Shown: positions 23,819-33,257, counted from the stretch's first letter. The stretch: 37,039 nucleotides of DNA from an uncultured Erysipelotrichaceae bacterium (GCA_902800945.1 CADCFX010000012.1:1-37039); one strand, 5' to 3'. The notes: a model not told the origin generated them from the sequence alone. A program made the numbers and translations.

Positions 23819-26086
23819 ATGGGTGATAATTCTAAAATATTAGAAGATATTTCAGCATTAACTCAAATCTGCCGTTCTAATAATGATGGCCCAACTTTAA
23901 GAATTGAGGAAAATGAAATAAAGAACAAGCTCGTTGAATATGACGAAGAAATAGAAGAGATTAAAACGGCTGATGTCGACGATTCTTATGATACAAGCGC
24001 CGAAATGGCCGATAGAAATATTGAAATCATAACAAAAAAAGTAATCCAAGCAACAACTAATGAATTAAAAAGCAAAAATGCCGAAATGGACTCTCTTAAA
24101 GAAAAAGAAGCAGAATATAGCAATTCTTTGTATGCATTAAAAAGAACAAAGGTTAGTTATGAAAAATATATTGCCAGTCTTAAAGATCGTCTTACCTCTG
24201 CTACAGAAGATTCTGTAACAGAAAGGTATAATAGTATAATTACTAATACCGAAGCCAAAATGGCCAAACAAGACGAAAGAATTAAAGAAATGGAAGAAAA
24301 GCATTCTGAGATTCAATCAGCTATGGATAAACTACATGAGGAGATTGTGGGTCTAGAGAATCGTTTAGAAGCTAAAAAGGCTTTGCTAGCAGAAGCCCAG
24401 AACAATCTTCAGAATAGAGATTTATATATAGATAAAGCTAAAAAAGAGAAAGCAGCCAAAAGAGTAGAAGAGATAGAAGGAAAAAAAGAAGAACTAAGTA
24501 AAAGATTAGATGAAATATCTAGAGACCCTAAGTACTTAGAAATGAAAATAAAAGAAATATTACTTGACGGATCAGATAACTATGCAGCAAGGAATTATAT
24601 AGTTGAGTTATTAACAATTGCTTCCAAGGTACCTTACGCTGATCGCTATGTTGATAAAAAAATGGAAGAAGAACTACTATCAGCAACTCAAGAAAGAGAT
24701 TCTTTTGCCGGAGAAATTGATAGCAAAACATATGACATAATGGATTTAGTTAGCCCAGAACAAATAAGAGTTGATTTCCTTAATAGTCGTATATCTTATT
24801 GGCAATCAGAAATCAAAAAACTCGAAGAGAAAGTATCACGAATTGATAAAGACGAAAACTTTCATTATGCAGAAAAAAACGTTGAATTAGATGATTTGAT
24901 TTCTAAATTAAAAGACGAAACAAAAGAGTTTAAAACAAGATATCAAAAAGAGTCGGACTCTAACTTAAGCAATAAAGCAATACTAAAATTAACATATGAG
25001 GAAAAGAAAGCCGACCTAGCAGCTGCTGAAGAAATTGCTTCTAAGTTCAGAAAAAATGAAGCTGAAGATGTCGAAGATGCAGGCAAAATAGTTAAACAAG
25101 ATATTGAAGAGTTGAATAAAAGAATAAAAGAAGCAGAAGATGAAATTAATCAAATCAAAGATAGACTTAATAATAGAAAATCTGGAAACAAAGATTTAAG
25201 TGCTAAGAATAAAGATAGAGAAAAATTGGAAGAACTAGCACAAGTGGTAATTGATATTAAACACCGTCGCCAGTTTGCAGATAGAACTTTTGATATTGCC
25301 AAAAGATTGGAATTCAATCTTGGAATGAAACTAATAGATGCGGTTTATACCAAAGAAGAACAAGAAAAGTTATCTGCAGAAGTAATGGTTCCAATTGAGG
25401 AAGAGAAAAAAGAAGAGCCAGTAGTAATGGAAACAGTTGAACAACCCGAAAAAGAAGTATCACAGATAGAAAAAGAAGTTGTAGAGCAAGCTCAAGAGAT
25501 AACCGAACCTGTAGAATCAAAAGAAGAAGTACAAGGTCAAGAGACTACAGAAATCATTGAGCCAAAGGAAGAAGTTCAAGAAGAAACTGCTGCTGAAGAT
25601 ATAAATGATTCTATTCAAGAAGAAAAGGATGAAGAAGTTAAAACAGCTAGTGAAGAAATTACAACAGTAGATTCTATTGCTGAAGCAATACCAGCAGTAG
25701 AAAGCGTTGAAGAGGCAATCTCGGAACCAGAAGAAGAGCAATCTATTGACGTCCCAGAAAACACAGCATCTTCAATTGATCAAAATGAACAGCCTGTTGA
25801 ATATTCAATTCCTGAACTAACACCATCTATAGAAGAAACATTTCCTTTATCAGACGCAAATGATTCTGAAGAACCAGCAGTAGACATAGAAATAAAAGCA
25901 GCCGATGATAACGAGGAATTGCCGCCTCTCCCAGATATTTCATCTGACGATACCACATCTATTCCTGTTATACCAGTAGCTGAACCTTCAACTGATGATA
26001 ATTATGAGGTGAATTCTGAAGAACCAGTAATTAGTGAACAATCACTAAATACCATACCAGAAGAAAACATAGAACAGGGGGCATAA
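23819..26086 (+). CDS. Cytosolic coiled-coil protein with a long acidic tail
   Basis: This protein has 755 residues from the ATG at 23819 (GAGGGTG ribosome binding site); an earlier GTG at 23810 overlaps that site. No signal peptide or membrane segment is visible. Residues ~30-240 and ~290-460 are long heptad-type helices rich in Glu, Lys and Leu, like SMC- or tropomyosin-type rods. They are separated by a less charged block around 245-280 (DGSDNYAARNYIVELLTIA). A conserved-looking globular bit follows near 470-505 (VIDIKHRRQFADRTFDIAKR). From about 515 to the end the chain is Glu/Val/Pro/Ser-rich and almost without Lys after ~600, so it is probably disordered. Short near-repeats such as SKEEVQGQETTEI and PKEEVQEETAAE occur there. 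It could be a scaffold or cytoskeletal element. No family is recognised. Confidence 0.72.
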   Translation: MGDNSKILEDISALTQICRSNNDGPTLRIEENEIKNKLVEYDEEIEEIKTADVDDSYDTSAEMADRNIEIITKKVIQATTNELKSKNAEMDSLKEKEAEYSNSLYALKRTKVSYEKYIASLKDRLTSATEDSVTERYNSIITNTEAKMAKQDERIKEMEEKHSEIQSAMDKLHEEIVGLENRLEAKKALLAEAQNNLQNRDLYIDKAKKEKAAKRVEEIEGKKEELSKRLDEISRDPKYLEMKIKEILLDGSDNYAARNYIVELLTIASKVPYADRYVDKKMEEELLSATQERDSFAGEIDSKTYDIMDLVSPEQIRVDFLNSRISYWQSEIKKLEEKVSRIDKDENFHYAEKNVELDDLISKLKDETKEFKTRYQKESDSNLSNKAILKLTYEEKKADLAAAEEIASKFRKNEAEDVEDAGKIVKQDIEELNKRIKEAEDEINQIKDRLNNRKSGNKDLSAKNKDREKLEELAQVVIDIKHRRQFADRTFDIAKRLEFNLGMKLIDAVYTKEEQEKLSAEVMVPIEEEKKEEPVVMETVEQPEKEVSQIEKEVVEQAQEITEPVESKEEVQGQETTEIIEPKEEVQEETAAEDINDSIQEEKDEEVKTASEEITTVDSIAEAIPAVESVEEAISEPEEEQSIDVPENTASSIDQNEQPVEYSIPELTPSIEETFPLSDANDSEEPAVDIEIKAADDNEELPPLPDISSDDTTSIPVIPVAEPSTDDNYEVNSEEPVISEQSLNTIPEENIEQGA

Positions 26087-26088
26087 TA

Positions 26089-26382
26089 ATGGATCAAAAG
26101 CCAATGAATAATACAGAAGAAAAACCAAATACCTCTACAAGACTAAGACCAAATACAATTATAAGCTTAGAAAATGATGAAAAATACGTAGTATTAAATG
26201 AGACTATGTATGGTGGTGTAAAATATTTTTTAGTAATGGGTGTAGATGATAAAAAGAATGTCATACCTACCAACGTTGCTATAGTTGAAGAAATAATAGA
26301 TGGTGGGGATACTTTTGTTGACAGGGTTAGAGATCCTGAGTTGATAATAATATTAACTAGGATACTAAAGTCTCAAATATAG
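26089..26382 (+). CDS. Small DUF1292-like protein
   Basis: This 97-residue protein starts two bases after the coiled-coil gene stops, so the pair is surely co-transcribed and probably coupled. The first ~22 residues are polar and probably flexible. The rest has the layout of DUF1292-type small beta proteins: NTIISLENDEKYVVLNE, then a strand with YFLVMGVDD, then VAIVEEIIDGGDTFVDRV and a final hydrophobic helix (ELIIILTRILKSQI). The assignment is by pattern only and the function of the family is unknown. Its stop lies in the arm of a terminator. Confidence 0.6.
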   Translation: MDQKPMNNTEEKPNTSTRLRPNTIISLENDEKYVVLNETMYGGVKYFLVMGVDDKKNVIPTNVAIVEEIIDGGDTFVDRVRDPELIIILTRILKSQI

Positions 26383-26401
26383 GAACGAAAGTTCCTTTTT
26401 T
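26381..26401 (+). terminator. Intrinsic terminator with GAAA tetraloop
   Basis: A 6-bp stem AGGAAC / GTTCCT with a GAAA loop is followed by six T. It overlaps the TAG stop of the small downstream gene of the coiled-coil operon. Confidence 0.88.
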
Positions 26402-26406
26402 CTATG

Positions 26407-26435
26407 TTGACATATATCATCCCTTATAGTAGTAT
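26407..26435 (+). promoter_or_regulatory. Promoter for the four-span membrane protein gene
   Basis: A perfect TTGACA (26407-26412), a 17-base spacer and TAGTAT (26430-26435). The -10 is weak; TATAAA at 26433 is an alternative with a 20-base spacer. Confidence 0.6.
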
Positions 26436-26457
26436 AAAACGCTAAGGAGAGATTCGT

Positions 26458-27276
26458 ATGAATATAATTACCCTATTACTAGATGTTTTATTAACAATTC
26501 CTTTAACGTTTATTATGATGAAGATAGATAAGAACAAAAAGAGTTTTCTTCACTCTTGCCTTATACCAACTATATACATAATAATCATCGCTGCTTTAGT
26601 ACCATCATTAAAAAAATATATCTTTTTAATACCTATATTTGAATTGTTTATTAGAAATTTCTATTTAACTAATATTAATGAAGAAATACGTAATAATAAA
26701 AAAGCTATATTATCTAGTATTATCTCTATTTTACTTGTTCTATTTACATATAATTATTTTATTTCCAAAGTAACTAATGTATTACCAACTCCTGAAGAAG
26801 TTCGTCCTTTTATATGGTTAATTATCATAATCATCATTTACTCTATAGCTAATGACGAAAATATTAAAGGAGAAACTAAAATAAAAACGCTTAATAATAA
26901 AAACGAATATATAGCTATGCAATACGGAAAATATAAAACAAGATATGGCAAGTATATAAATAGTAAAAACAATACAATCAATAAATTAATATACAGCTTA
27001 ATTATATTTAAAAACTATCAACAGCCTACAATATATAGAAACATTAAAAATTACACAAATCATCTTTTAAACAAAGAGGTAAAATATGGCGTGCTAGAAG
27101 TAGCATCGCCAACACCAATTAGTGATGAAGAAAGTATCACAAAAACCATAAAAAAATTGGAAACTTCATCTAAGAAAATGAAAGATAATACTAAAGTAGA
27201 TCAGTATCTAACAGATTACACTGACGAAGAAATAAAAGAAATTGTTAATATCTATAATGTTATCGACAGCTTTTAA
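26458..27276 (+). CDS. Multi-pass membrane protein, possibly lysozyme-like C-domain
   Basis: This protein has 272 residues. Four hydrophobic segments lie at about 4-22, 35-50, 83-100 and 117-131, with short charged loops. The C-terminal ~140 residues are soluble. Within them, LIYSLIIFKNYQQPTIYRNI (about 177-196) and KYGVLEVASPTPISDEESI (about 209-227) recall a pattern I associate with certain lytic-transglycosylase-like proteins (YENYNRPxxxRxxE... GIMQVxSDxxxSDEESI). If that is right, the Glu of the YEN motif is Lys185 and MQ is LE, so catalysis is doubtful. Without a search this is only a suggestion. It has its own promoter. No terminator separates it clearly from the T-box region. Confidence 0.5.
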   Translation: MNIITLLLDVLLTIPLTFIMMKIDKNKKSFLHSCLIPTIYIIIIAALVPSLKKYIFLIPIFELFIRNFYLTNINEEIRNNKKAILSSIISILLVLFTYNYFISKVTNVLPTPEEVRPFIWLIIIIIIYSIANDENIKGETKIKTLNNKNEYIAMQYGKYKTRYGKYINSKNNTINKLIYSLIIFKNYQQPTIYRNIKNYTNHLLNKEVKYGVLEVASPTPISDEESITKTIKKLETSSKKMKDNTKVDQYLTDYTDEEIKEIVNIYNVIDSF

Positions 27277-27290
27277 TAGAGAAGAAATAA

Positions 27291-27319
27291 TTGCATTAAA
27301 ATTTTAATTATGTTAAAAT
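27291..27319 (+). promoter_or_regulatory. Promoter of the pheST T-box transcript
   Basis: TTGCAT (27291-27296), a 17-base spacer and TAAAAT (27314-27319) with a TGT extended -10, placed just before the T-box leader. Confidence 0.8.
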
Positions 27320-27325
27320 ACATAA

Positions 27326-27544
27326 CAGTAAACAAAGAAAACGAAATAAGTAGTTTTATTAAGTTCCTAATATAGAGATTGAGTATCACCGGCTGTAAGT
27401 ACTCATGGATAAAGAATAAAATGAAATTCATCGTTGGAGTTTAATCGCAGATAGATGCGTTATATCTATAAAGAGAGCTAGTTTATCTAGAATTAGGGTG
27501 GTACCGCGGATTTATTTCGTCCCTTAGTTTTAGATTTTTTTTAT
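27326..27544 (+). promoter_or_regulatory. T-box riboswitch, Phe-specific
   Basis: The leader contains the highly conserved T-box AGGGTGGTACCGCGG (27495-27509), which pairs with the CCA end of uncharged tRNA. The upper part of Stem I includes GAGTA/TACTC (27381-27385, 27400-27404). A TTC codon at 27427-27429 lies where the specifier loop is expected, which fits tRNA-Phe and the pheS gene downstream. It raises pheST expression when tRNA-Phe is uncharged. It fills the 281-base gap before pheS together with the promoter. Confidence 0.92.
27487..27544 (+). terminator. Regulated terminator of the T-box
   Basis: CTAGAATTAGGG (27487-27498) pairs with CCCTTAGTTTTAG (27521-27533), with one bulge and wobble pairs, and is followed by eight T. 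This stem competes with the antiterminator formed by the T-box sequence. Confidence 0.85.
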
Positions 27545-27557
27545 TGGAGGTAATATT

Positions 27558-28601
27558 ATGAAAGAAAAAATCGAAACACTACAAAAAGAGGCTCTAAATA
27601 AAATCGATAATGTCAAAGATTTAAAAGAGCTAAACGATATTAAAGTAGAATATTTAGGAAAAAAAGGGCCTATAAATGAGTTGACTACTCATATGAAGGA
27701 ATTATCACCAGACGAAAAAAGGGATTTTGGGATGCTTTTAAATGGCTTAAAACAATCCGTAACGGATGCTATTGATTCTAAAAGAACTAAATTTGAAGAA
27801 GCCGAACTAAATGAAAAGCTTGCTAAAGAAAAAATAGATGTAACTTTACCTGCTACTAAAATACCTACCGGAGCGCCTAATATCTTAGAAAAGATTATTG
27901 AAGATGTCGAAGAAGTATTTATGTCCATGGGGTATGATGTCGTAGATGGTCCCGAAGTTGAAGAAGATAAATACAACTTTGAAATGTTAAATATACCTAA
28001 AGGACATCCTGCTCGTGATGCTCAAGATACATTCTACATCGAAGATGAATCTATTCTTTTACGTAGTCAAACATCCCCAGTTCAAGTAAGAACAATGTTA
28101 AAAGCAGGGGGAAAGACTCCTGTTAGAATGATCTGCCCTGGAAAGACTTATCGTCGTGATGCTGATGATGCAACACATTCACATCAATTTATGCAAATTG
28201 AAGGCCTTTTAGTAGATAAAGATATAAGATTATCAGATTTAAAAGGTACTTTCGATGTTATAGCTAAAAAACTATTCGGTGAAGATTGTGTAACAAGATT
28301 TAGACCTTCATATTATCAATTTACTGAACCTTCAGTAGAAACAGACATTTCTTGTTTCGCTTGTAAAGGAAAAGGTTGTTCACTATGCAAGAATACTGGT
28401 TGGATAACAGTTAGTGGAGCAGGAATGGTTCATCCTAATGTTTTAAGAGGATGTGGTTATGATCCAAAAGAATGGTCTGGTTTTGCTTTCGGTTTCGGTG
28501 CTGAAAGATTAGCGATGTTAAAATATGGTATTAACGATATTAGAACATTCTATCAAACTGATCTAAGAGAATCAGAGATTTTCGATAGAAAGGATGTGTA
28601 A
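27558..28601 (+). CDS. pheS: Phenylalanyl-tRNA synthetase, alpha subunit
   Basis: This 347-residue protein is the catalytic subunit of the alpha2-beta2 enzyme that charges tRNA-Phe. The N-terminal coiled coil (about 1-85) binds the tRNA. Class II motif 2 appears as CPGKTYRRDADDATHSHQF (about 193-211) and motif 3 as GFAFGFGAERLAML. The CFACKGKGCSLCKNTGWI loop, a Cys-rich element found in many bacterial PheS, is present. The gene follows a Phe T-box and is separated from pheT by two bases. TTGGAGGTAA is a strong ribosome binding site. Confidence 0.97.
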   Translation: MKEKIETLQKEALNKIDNVKDLKELNDIKVEYLGKKGPINELTTHMKELSPDEKRDFGMLLNGLKQSVTDAIDSKRTKFEEAELNEKLAKEKIDVTLPATKIPTGAPNILEKIIEDVEEVFMSMGYDVVDGPEVEEDKYNFEMLNIPKGHPARDAQDTFYIEDESILLRSQTSPVQVRTMLKAGGKTPVRMICPGKTYRRDADDATHSHQFMQIEGLLVDKDIRLSDLKGTFDVIAKKLFGEDCVTRFRPSYYQFTEPSVETDISCFACKGKGCSLCKNTGWITVSGAGMVHPNVLRGCGYDPKEWSGFAFGFGAERLAMLKYGINDIRTFYQTDLRESEIFDRKDV

Positions 28602-28603
28602 TA

Positions 28604-30964
28604 ATGATATCTTTAAATTGGTGTAAAGACTATGTTGATATAGAAAAAGAAAACTTACATGACTTAGCAGTTAAAATAACTAAAGCTGGTGTTAATGTTG
28701 AAAAAGTAATCGATACTAGAATTGAAAATCTAGTAATCGGTGAAGTAAAAGAATGTATAGATCATCCAGATAGCGATCACTTACATGTTTGCCAAGTCGA
28801 TGTTGGCGATAAGGTAACACAAATCGTTTGCGGAGCTTCTAACGTAAGAAAAGGAATCAAAGTTCTAGTAGCTCTTCCTGGTTGCGTGCTTCCTGGTGAT
28901 TTTGAAATCAAAGCTGGGAAAATTCGTGGCCAAGAATCAAATGGTATGATTTGTGCTTTATTTGAACTAGGCTTAGAAGAAAAAAATGACGAAACATATG
29001 CCAAAGGAATTGAAGAACTAGATACTGACTTGCCAGCTGGTACCGATGCCAATATTTATCTAGGAACTGATGATACCATTTATGAATTAGATGTTCATAA
29101 ACATCGTAATAATGATTGCTATTATCATATTGGCTTCGCTTATGAAATAGCATCTGTTCTAAATAAAAAAGTTACATTACCCGATGCTTCTTACAAAGAA
29201 AATAAAGATAGTGTTGAAAAACATGTATCTCTTAGCGTTGATACTGATAAATGTCCATACTACACGGCTAAGATGGTTAAAGGAGTCGTAATTAAAGAAT
29301 CTCCAGACTTTATCAAAAAAAGACTTATTAGTGCAGGTATGAGACCCATTAACAATGTTGTCGATATCTCTAACTATGTAATGTTAGAGTATGGAAACCC
29401 TCTACATTTCTTTGATGCCAAGAAACTAGGAGACAAGATTGTTGTTAGACAAGCGACTGAAAATGAACCTATAACTACTCTTGATAATCAAGATAGAGTA
29501 TTAAGTACTGGGGATATTGTTATTACCGACGGTACTAAACCAGTATGTATCGCCGGTGTTATGGGAGGTTTAAATACTGATGTTGATGAAACAACAAAAG
29601 ATATTGTTATTGAAGCAGCTATCTTTGATGCTGTAAGCATTCGTTATACCGCTTCAAGATTAGATCTTAAGAGTGAAGCTTCAATTAGGTATGGTAAAGG
29701 TTTAAACTATGAATACACTAATGCCGCTATGGATAGAGCGTGTCATTTACTAGAACAATATGCTGATGCCACAATCCTTTCAGGTAAACTAGTACATGAT
29801 AAAGTTGATAAAGAAGAAAAAGTTGTTAAATTCAAAACTAAAGAAGTATCTACACTACTAGGATTAGAATTAACAGATAAAGATGTTGAAACTGAACTAG
29901 ATCGTTTAATGTTCCCTTATGAACTAAAAAAAGATACATTCAAAGTAACTATTCCACGTAGAAGACTAGATATTGATCCAAATGTTAATGACATAGCAGA
30001 AGAAATAGGAAGATTATATGGTTATGAAAATCTAGAATCTACACTACCTAGAGTACCAGTAAGACGTGGAGAATATATTGGTGATGTAAAAATAAGAAAA
30101 GAAATCTCTAAAAGATTAAGAACTCTAGGATTAAATGAAACCAAGACTTATACCTTAACTTCTCCAGAGATGGCATCATTATTCAGATATGAAACTAAAG
30201 ACCAAATCAATTTACCTAATCCAATGAGTTTAGACAAATCAGTTATTAGAACTTCTATCTTACCATCATTAATTAATGTTTATGAATACAATAAAGCTCG
30301 TAAAGTAGAAAATATTAATCTTTATGAAATAGCTAAAACATATGATAAGAACTATGTCGAAGATATTAAAGTAGCAATGTTAATGAAAGGTAGCTATTCA
30401 GTAAATAACTGGCAACATACAACTACTAAATGTGATTTCTATATTTTAAAAGGAATTATCGAAAATCTTTTAGATTATCTAGGCTTTAAGAATAGATACA
30501 CATTTGTGGCAACAGAAGTATCAGAGTTACATCCTGGTATTGCTGCTAAGATACTATTAGATAGAGAAGAAATTGGTATTATAGGTCGTGTTCATCCTTC
30601 TTACAAGAAAGATGAAATATATGTGGCAGAATTATCAATGACTAAGTTATATGAAAAACAAATAAAACCATTAAAATTCAAAGAGGCCAATAAATATCCG
30701 GAAATTGTTAAAGATTTAGCATTTGTTGTTAACAACGATGTGGAATCACAAACAATTAAAGACCAAATAAAAAAATCAGGTGGCCGTTTACTAGATAATG
30801 TTGAGGTTTTTGATATCTATCAAATGGAAAAAGAAAAATCTATTGCTTATACCTTAACGTTTAAAGACCCAACTAGAACATTATCAGATGAAGAAGTAAT
30901 GGAAGTATTTAATAAAATTATTAAAGAAGTTGAAACAAAAACAACTGCCAAATTAAGAAGTTAA
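28604..30964 (+). CDS. pheT: Phenylalanyl-tRNA synthetase, beta subunit
   Basis: This 786-residue protein has near-normal length (~800). The order is the EMAP/OB tRNA-binding domain (LVIGEVKECIDHPDSDHLHVC, about 43-63), then the B3/B4 editing domain (CPYYTAKMVKGV onward). The B5 domain and the catalytic-like core (NPMSLDKSVIRTSILPSL) follow. The C-terminal anticodon-binding FDX-ACB domain begins at KYPEIVKDLAFVV and ends near KTTAKLRS. It forms the editing and structural half of PheRS and is under the same T-box control as pheS. Confidence 0.97.
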   Translation: MISLNWCKDYVDIEKENLHDLAVKITKAGVNVEKVIDTRIENLVIGEVKECIDHPDSDHLHVCQVDVGDKVTQIVCGASNVRKGIKVLVALPGCVLPGDFEIKAGKIRGQESNGMICALFELGLEEKNDETYAKGIEELDTDLPAGTDANIYLGTDDTIYELDVHKHRNNDCYYHIGFAYEIASVLNKKVTLPDASYKENKDSVEKHVSLSVDTDKCPYYTAKMVKGVVIKESPDFIKKRLISAGMRPINNVVDISNYVMLEYGNPLHFFDAKKLGDKIVVRQATENEPITTLDNQDRVLSTGDIVITDGTKPVCIAGVMGGLNTDVDETTKDIVIEAAIFDAVSIRYTASRLDLKSEASIRYGKGLNYEYTNAAMDRACHLLEQYADATILSGKLVHDKVDKEEKVVKFKTKEVSTLLGLELTDKDVETELDRLMFPYELKKDTFKVTIPRRRLDIDPNVNDIAEEIGRLYGYENLESTLPRVPVRRGEYIGDVKIRKEISKRLRTLGLNETKTYTLTSPEMASLFRYETKDQINLPNPMSLDKSVIRTSILPSLINVYEYNKARKVENINLYEIAKTYDKNYVEDIKVAMLMKGSYSVNNWQHTTTKCDFYILKGIIENLLDYLGFKNRYTFVATEVSELHPGIAAKILLDREEIGIIGRVHPSYKKDEIYVAELSMTKLYEKQIKPLKFKEANKYPEIVKDLAFVVNNDVESQTIKDQIKKSGGRLLDNVEVFDIYQMEKEKSIAYTLTFKDPTRTLSDEEVMEVFNKIIKEVETKTTAKLRS

Positions 30965-30994
30965 TATCAAATATATAAAAAGGGGGGGATAAGT

Positions 30995-31744
30995 ATGAGT
31001 AATTATCATATTAAAGCAACAGAGATTTTTTCTAAAAATCCAGAGCAATACTCACTATGTCGTCCGCAGTACCCACTATCTATGATTCGAGATTTAAAAG
31101 AAAAAGCTGGATCAGGAATAGTTGCAGATATAGGATGTGGAACAGGCATACTAACCAAACAACTATTAAAGGCCGATATCTGTGTTATTGGTATCGAGCC
31201 TAACCCAGGAATGTATGCTCAAGCCCAATTGGATTTGAGACAATACAATTGCAAGCTAATTAATGCTACAGCAGAGGATACAAAATTGGATGAGGGATCT
31301 GTCAAACTGATTACTGTTGCTCAAGCCTTGCATTGGTTTGATCTTAATAGTTTTAAAATTGAAAGCGAAAGAATTTTACAGTCAGATGCCTTGATTGCAA
31401 GCATTTACAACACCATGGAAAAGGGCGAGCCAATTGTAGAAGATTTTATAAATATTCATAGGAGGTTATGTCCAAACTATCGTGGAGGATACAACAGAAC
31501 GGAAGAACTATATGATAGATTATATACGGAAGGATATGAAATTAGAGAATATCCAAACAATCAAGTATTCAGTTTAGAAAGGTTGCTAGGATACGCAACT
31601 TCCTTATCTTATAGTCCTACGCTTCTAGATGCCAATTATATAGAATACCTTAAAAGCATTTGCGATTATTTCAATCAGTATTCTAAAGATGCAAAGATAA
31701 ATATTCCAATGCAGACGACAATGGCAATAGGAGCTCTAAAATAA
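30995..31744 (+). CDS. Class I SAM-dependent methyltransferase
   Basis: This 249-residue protein has the Rossmann methyltransferase layout. Motif I is VADIGCGTG (about 43-51). The acidic residue ending strand 2 is in IGIEPNPGM (about 69-77). Motif II follows as NATAEDTKLDEGSVKLITVAQALHW. The RPQYPLSMIRDL lead-in is typical of a common Firmicutes group of small-molecule methyltransferases of mostly unknown substrate. The start has an unusually G-rich AGGGGGGGAT site. It lies 30 bases after pheT with no terminator between them, so it is probably read from the T-box promoter as well. A strong terminator follows it. Confidence 0.85.
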   Translation: MSNYHIKATEIFSKNPEQYSLCRPQYPLSMIRDLKEKAGSGIVADIGCGTGILTKQLLKADICVIGIEPNPGMYAQAQLDLRQYNCKLINATAEDTKLDEGSVKLITVAQALHWFDLNSFKIESERILQSDALIASIYNTMEKGEPIVEDFINIHRRLCPNYRGGYNRTEELYDRLYTEGYEIREYPNNQVFSLERLLGYATSLSYSPTLLDANYIEYLKSICDYFNQYSKDAKINIPMQTTMAIGALK

Positions 31745-31758
31745 CACAATAAAACCTT

Positions 31759-31786
31759 AAGAATTATATTATATAATTCTTTTTTT
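31759..31786 (+). terminator. Intrinsic terminator after the pheST-methyltransferase unit
   Basis: A 10-bp stem AAGAATTATA / TATAATTCTT with a TTA loop is followed by a run of seven T. Confidence 0.85.
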
Positions 31787-31787
31787 G

Positions 31788-31796
31788 TGTTATAAT
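31788..31796 (+). promoter_or_regulatory. Extended -10 promoter for the transporter gene
   Basis: TGT followed by a perfect TATAAT (31791-31796). No good -35 is visible, because that position falls in the preceding terminator. The leader would be short, with AGGAGG at 31804-31809. Confidence 0.5.
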
Positions 31797-31815
31797 CTTC
31801 CATAGGAGGTAGAAA

Positions 31816-33225
31816 ATGAAAAAAAATGATAAGATAAAAATACTACTTAGTATAATAATAATTACTATGATAGTAACATGGTTTTTAGCAGGTGGAGCCT
31901 ATAACGATACTGGCGATTTTACAAAAGCTGCTATTACTAGAGGAGGAATATTCGATTTAATACTTGCTATTATGTATAGCTTTTATTATAAAATCCATAA
32001 TGTTTTCTTCATCTTCACTATTGGTGGGGCATATGGAGTACTAAGCCAGACAAAATCATATCGTAAACTAGTAGACAAAACAGTTGAATTAGTAAAAGGA
32101 AAAGAACCAATGTTCTTTGCTTTAACTACTTTTTTAACCGCTCTTTTTGTCTCATTATCATCTGAAGTATTGGTAGTTTTCATGTTTGTTCCTTTTATAG
32201 TATCAGTATTCTTAAGATGTGGAAAAGATCGTCTTACAGCCTTGAGTGCAGCAATTGGAGGTATTTTCATCGGTATAATTGGTATAACATTTGGAACATA
32301 TGGCGTAGAAAACATGAATAAAACCCTTGAATTTTCATATACAAACGGAATCGGTTTTAAAGTTGCATTCTTTATAGTTGCCTATGTTCTATATAATTTA
32401 TTTGCAATACTACACATGAATAAATATCAAAAAGCATTAGATGAAACAGAATACGATCCCTTCTTACCAGAAGAACTAGATGAGAAAGGTAAAAAGAGAA
32501 AGACTAAACTATGGCCAACAATTACCATGTTTGTCTTACTTGCGATAGTTACTGTGCTAGGTTATATCAATTGGGAGACAAGTTTTGGAATAGAGTTGTT
32601 TAATAACATTGAAAAAGGATTTGAAGAGTTTTCAATCAAAGGTATCTCAATCTTCTATAATATTGCTGGAAGTACTAGTGCATTTGGTAATTGGAAAGAC
32701 TTAATGGGAGCTTCTGCTATTTTAATAATTACTACTATAATTATTAGTTTCATTAATAAAATATCTTTAGATGATTTCCTAGATAACTTCTGCGAAGGAA
32801 TAAAAAAAGTTGTAAAAGTAGTTATTACATTTGGTCTAGTATACACTGTCTTTGTTATAGTTAGTTGGTATGGCTGGCCAACAACACTTATTAACTCTAT
32901 AATAGGAAGTGGAAAATTTAATATATTCACTCTACTACTAGCAGCTATAATTGTATCTTTTTACTATATTGAAAACAACTATGCTGGTTATGTATTAGGA
33001 TCGTTTATTAAAAAGAGTTTTGCAACCAAATCACTAGCTACAACATTAATGCTAAATAGTTCCTTTGGAACCCTAGCTGCTATTTTACCAACAAGTTTTA
33101 TAACCATGATGGGTTTAACTGCCTTAGACATATCTTATAAATCTTGGTTGTCATACATCTGGAAATTCGTTGTATCTATGCTTATTGCAATCTTAATAAT
33201 CATTTCAATAATGGTATATATGTAA
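31816..33225 (+). CDS. YfcC-like transporter of the ion transporter superfamily
   Basis: This protein has 469 residues and about eleven to twelve hydrophobic segments along its whole length. The start, with a first span, then WFLAGGAYNDTGDF in the outer loop, then IFDLI and a span with FFIFTIGGAYGVLSQT, matches the layout of YfcC/AbgT-type carriers. The first half holds SLSSEVLVVFMFVPFIV. The second half holds ENNYAGYVLGSF and LMLNSSFGTLAAILPTSF, where the substrate-binding hairpin would lie. A charged cytosolic loop (about 215-235, EELDEKGKKRKTK) splits the halves. Relatives have been linked to amino acid or peptide transport, but the substrate here is unknown. It is a single-gene unit between two terminators. 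Confidence 0.6.
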   Translation: MKKNDKIKILLSIIIITMIVTWFLAGGAYNDTGDFTKAAITRGGIFDLILAIMYSFYYKIHNVFFIFTIGGAYGVLSQTKSYRKLVDKTVELVKGKEPMFFALTTFLTALFVSLSSEVLVVFMFVPFIVSVFLRCGKDRLTALSAAIGGIFIGIIGITFGTYGVENMNKTLEFSYTNGIGFKVAFFIVAYVLYNLFAILHMNKYQKALDETEYDPFLPEELDEKGKKRKTKLWPTITMFVLLAIVTVLGYINWETSFGIELFNNIEKGFEEFSIKGISIFYNIAGSTSAFGNWKDLMGASAILIITTIIISFINKISLDDFLDNFCEGIKKVVKVVITFGLVYTVFVIVSWYGWPTTLINSIIGSGKFNIFTLLLAAIIVSFYYIENNYAGYVLGSFIKKSFATKSLATTLMLNSSFGTLAAILPTSFITMMGLTALDISYKSWLSYIWKFVVSMLIAILIIISIMVYM

Positions 33226-33257
33226 AAAGTTTAAAGATTCTTTAAACTTTTTCTTTT
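33224..33257 (+). terminator. Intrinsic terminator after the transporter gene
   Basis: A perfect 13-bp stem (33224-33236 with 33240-33252) and an ATT loop end in TTTTTCTTTT. It overlaps the transporter stop codon. Confidence 0.88.
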
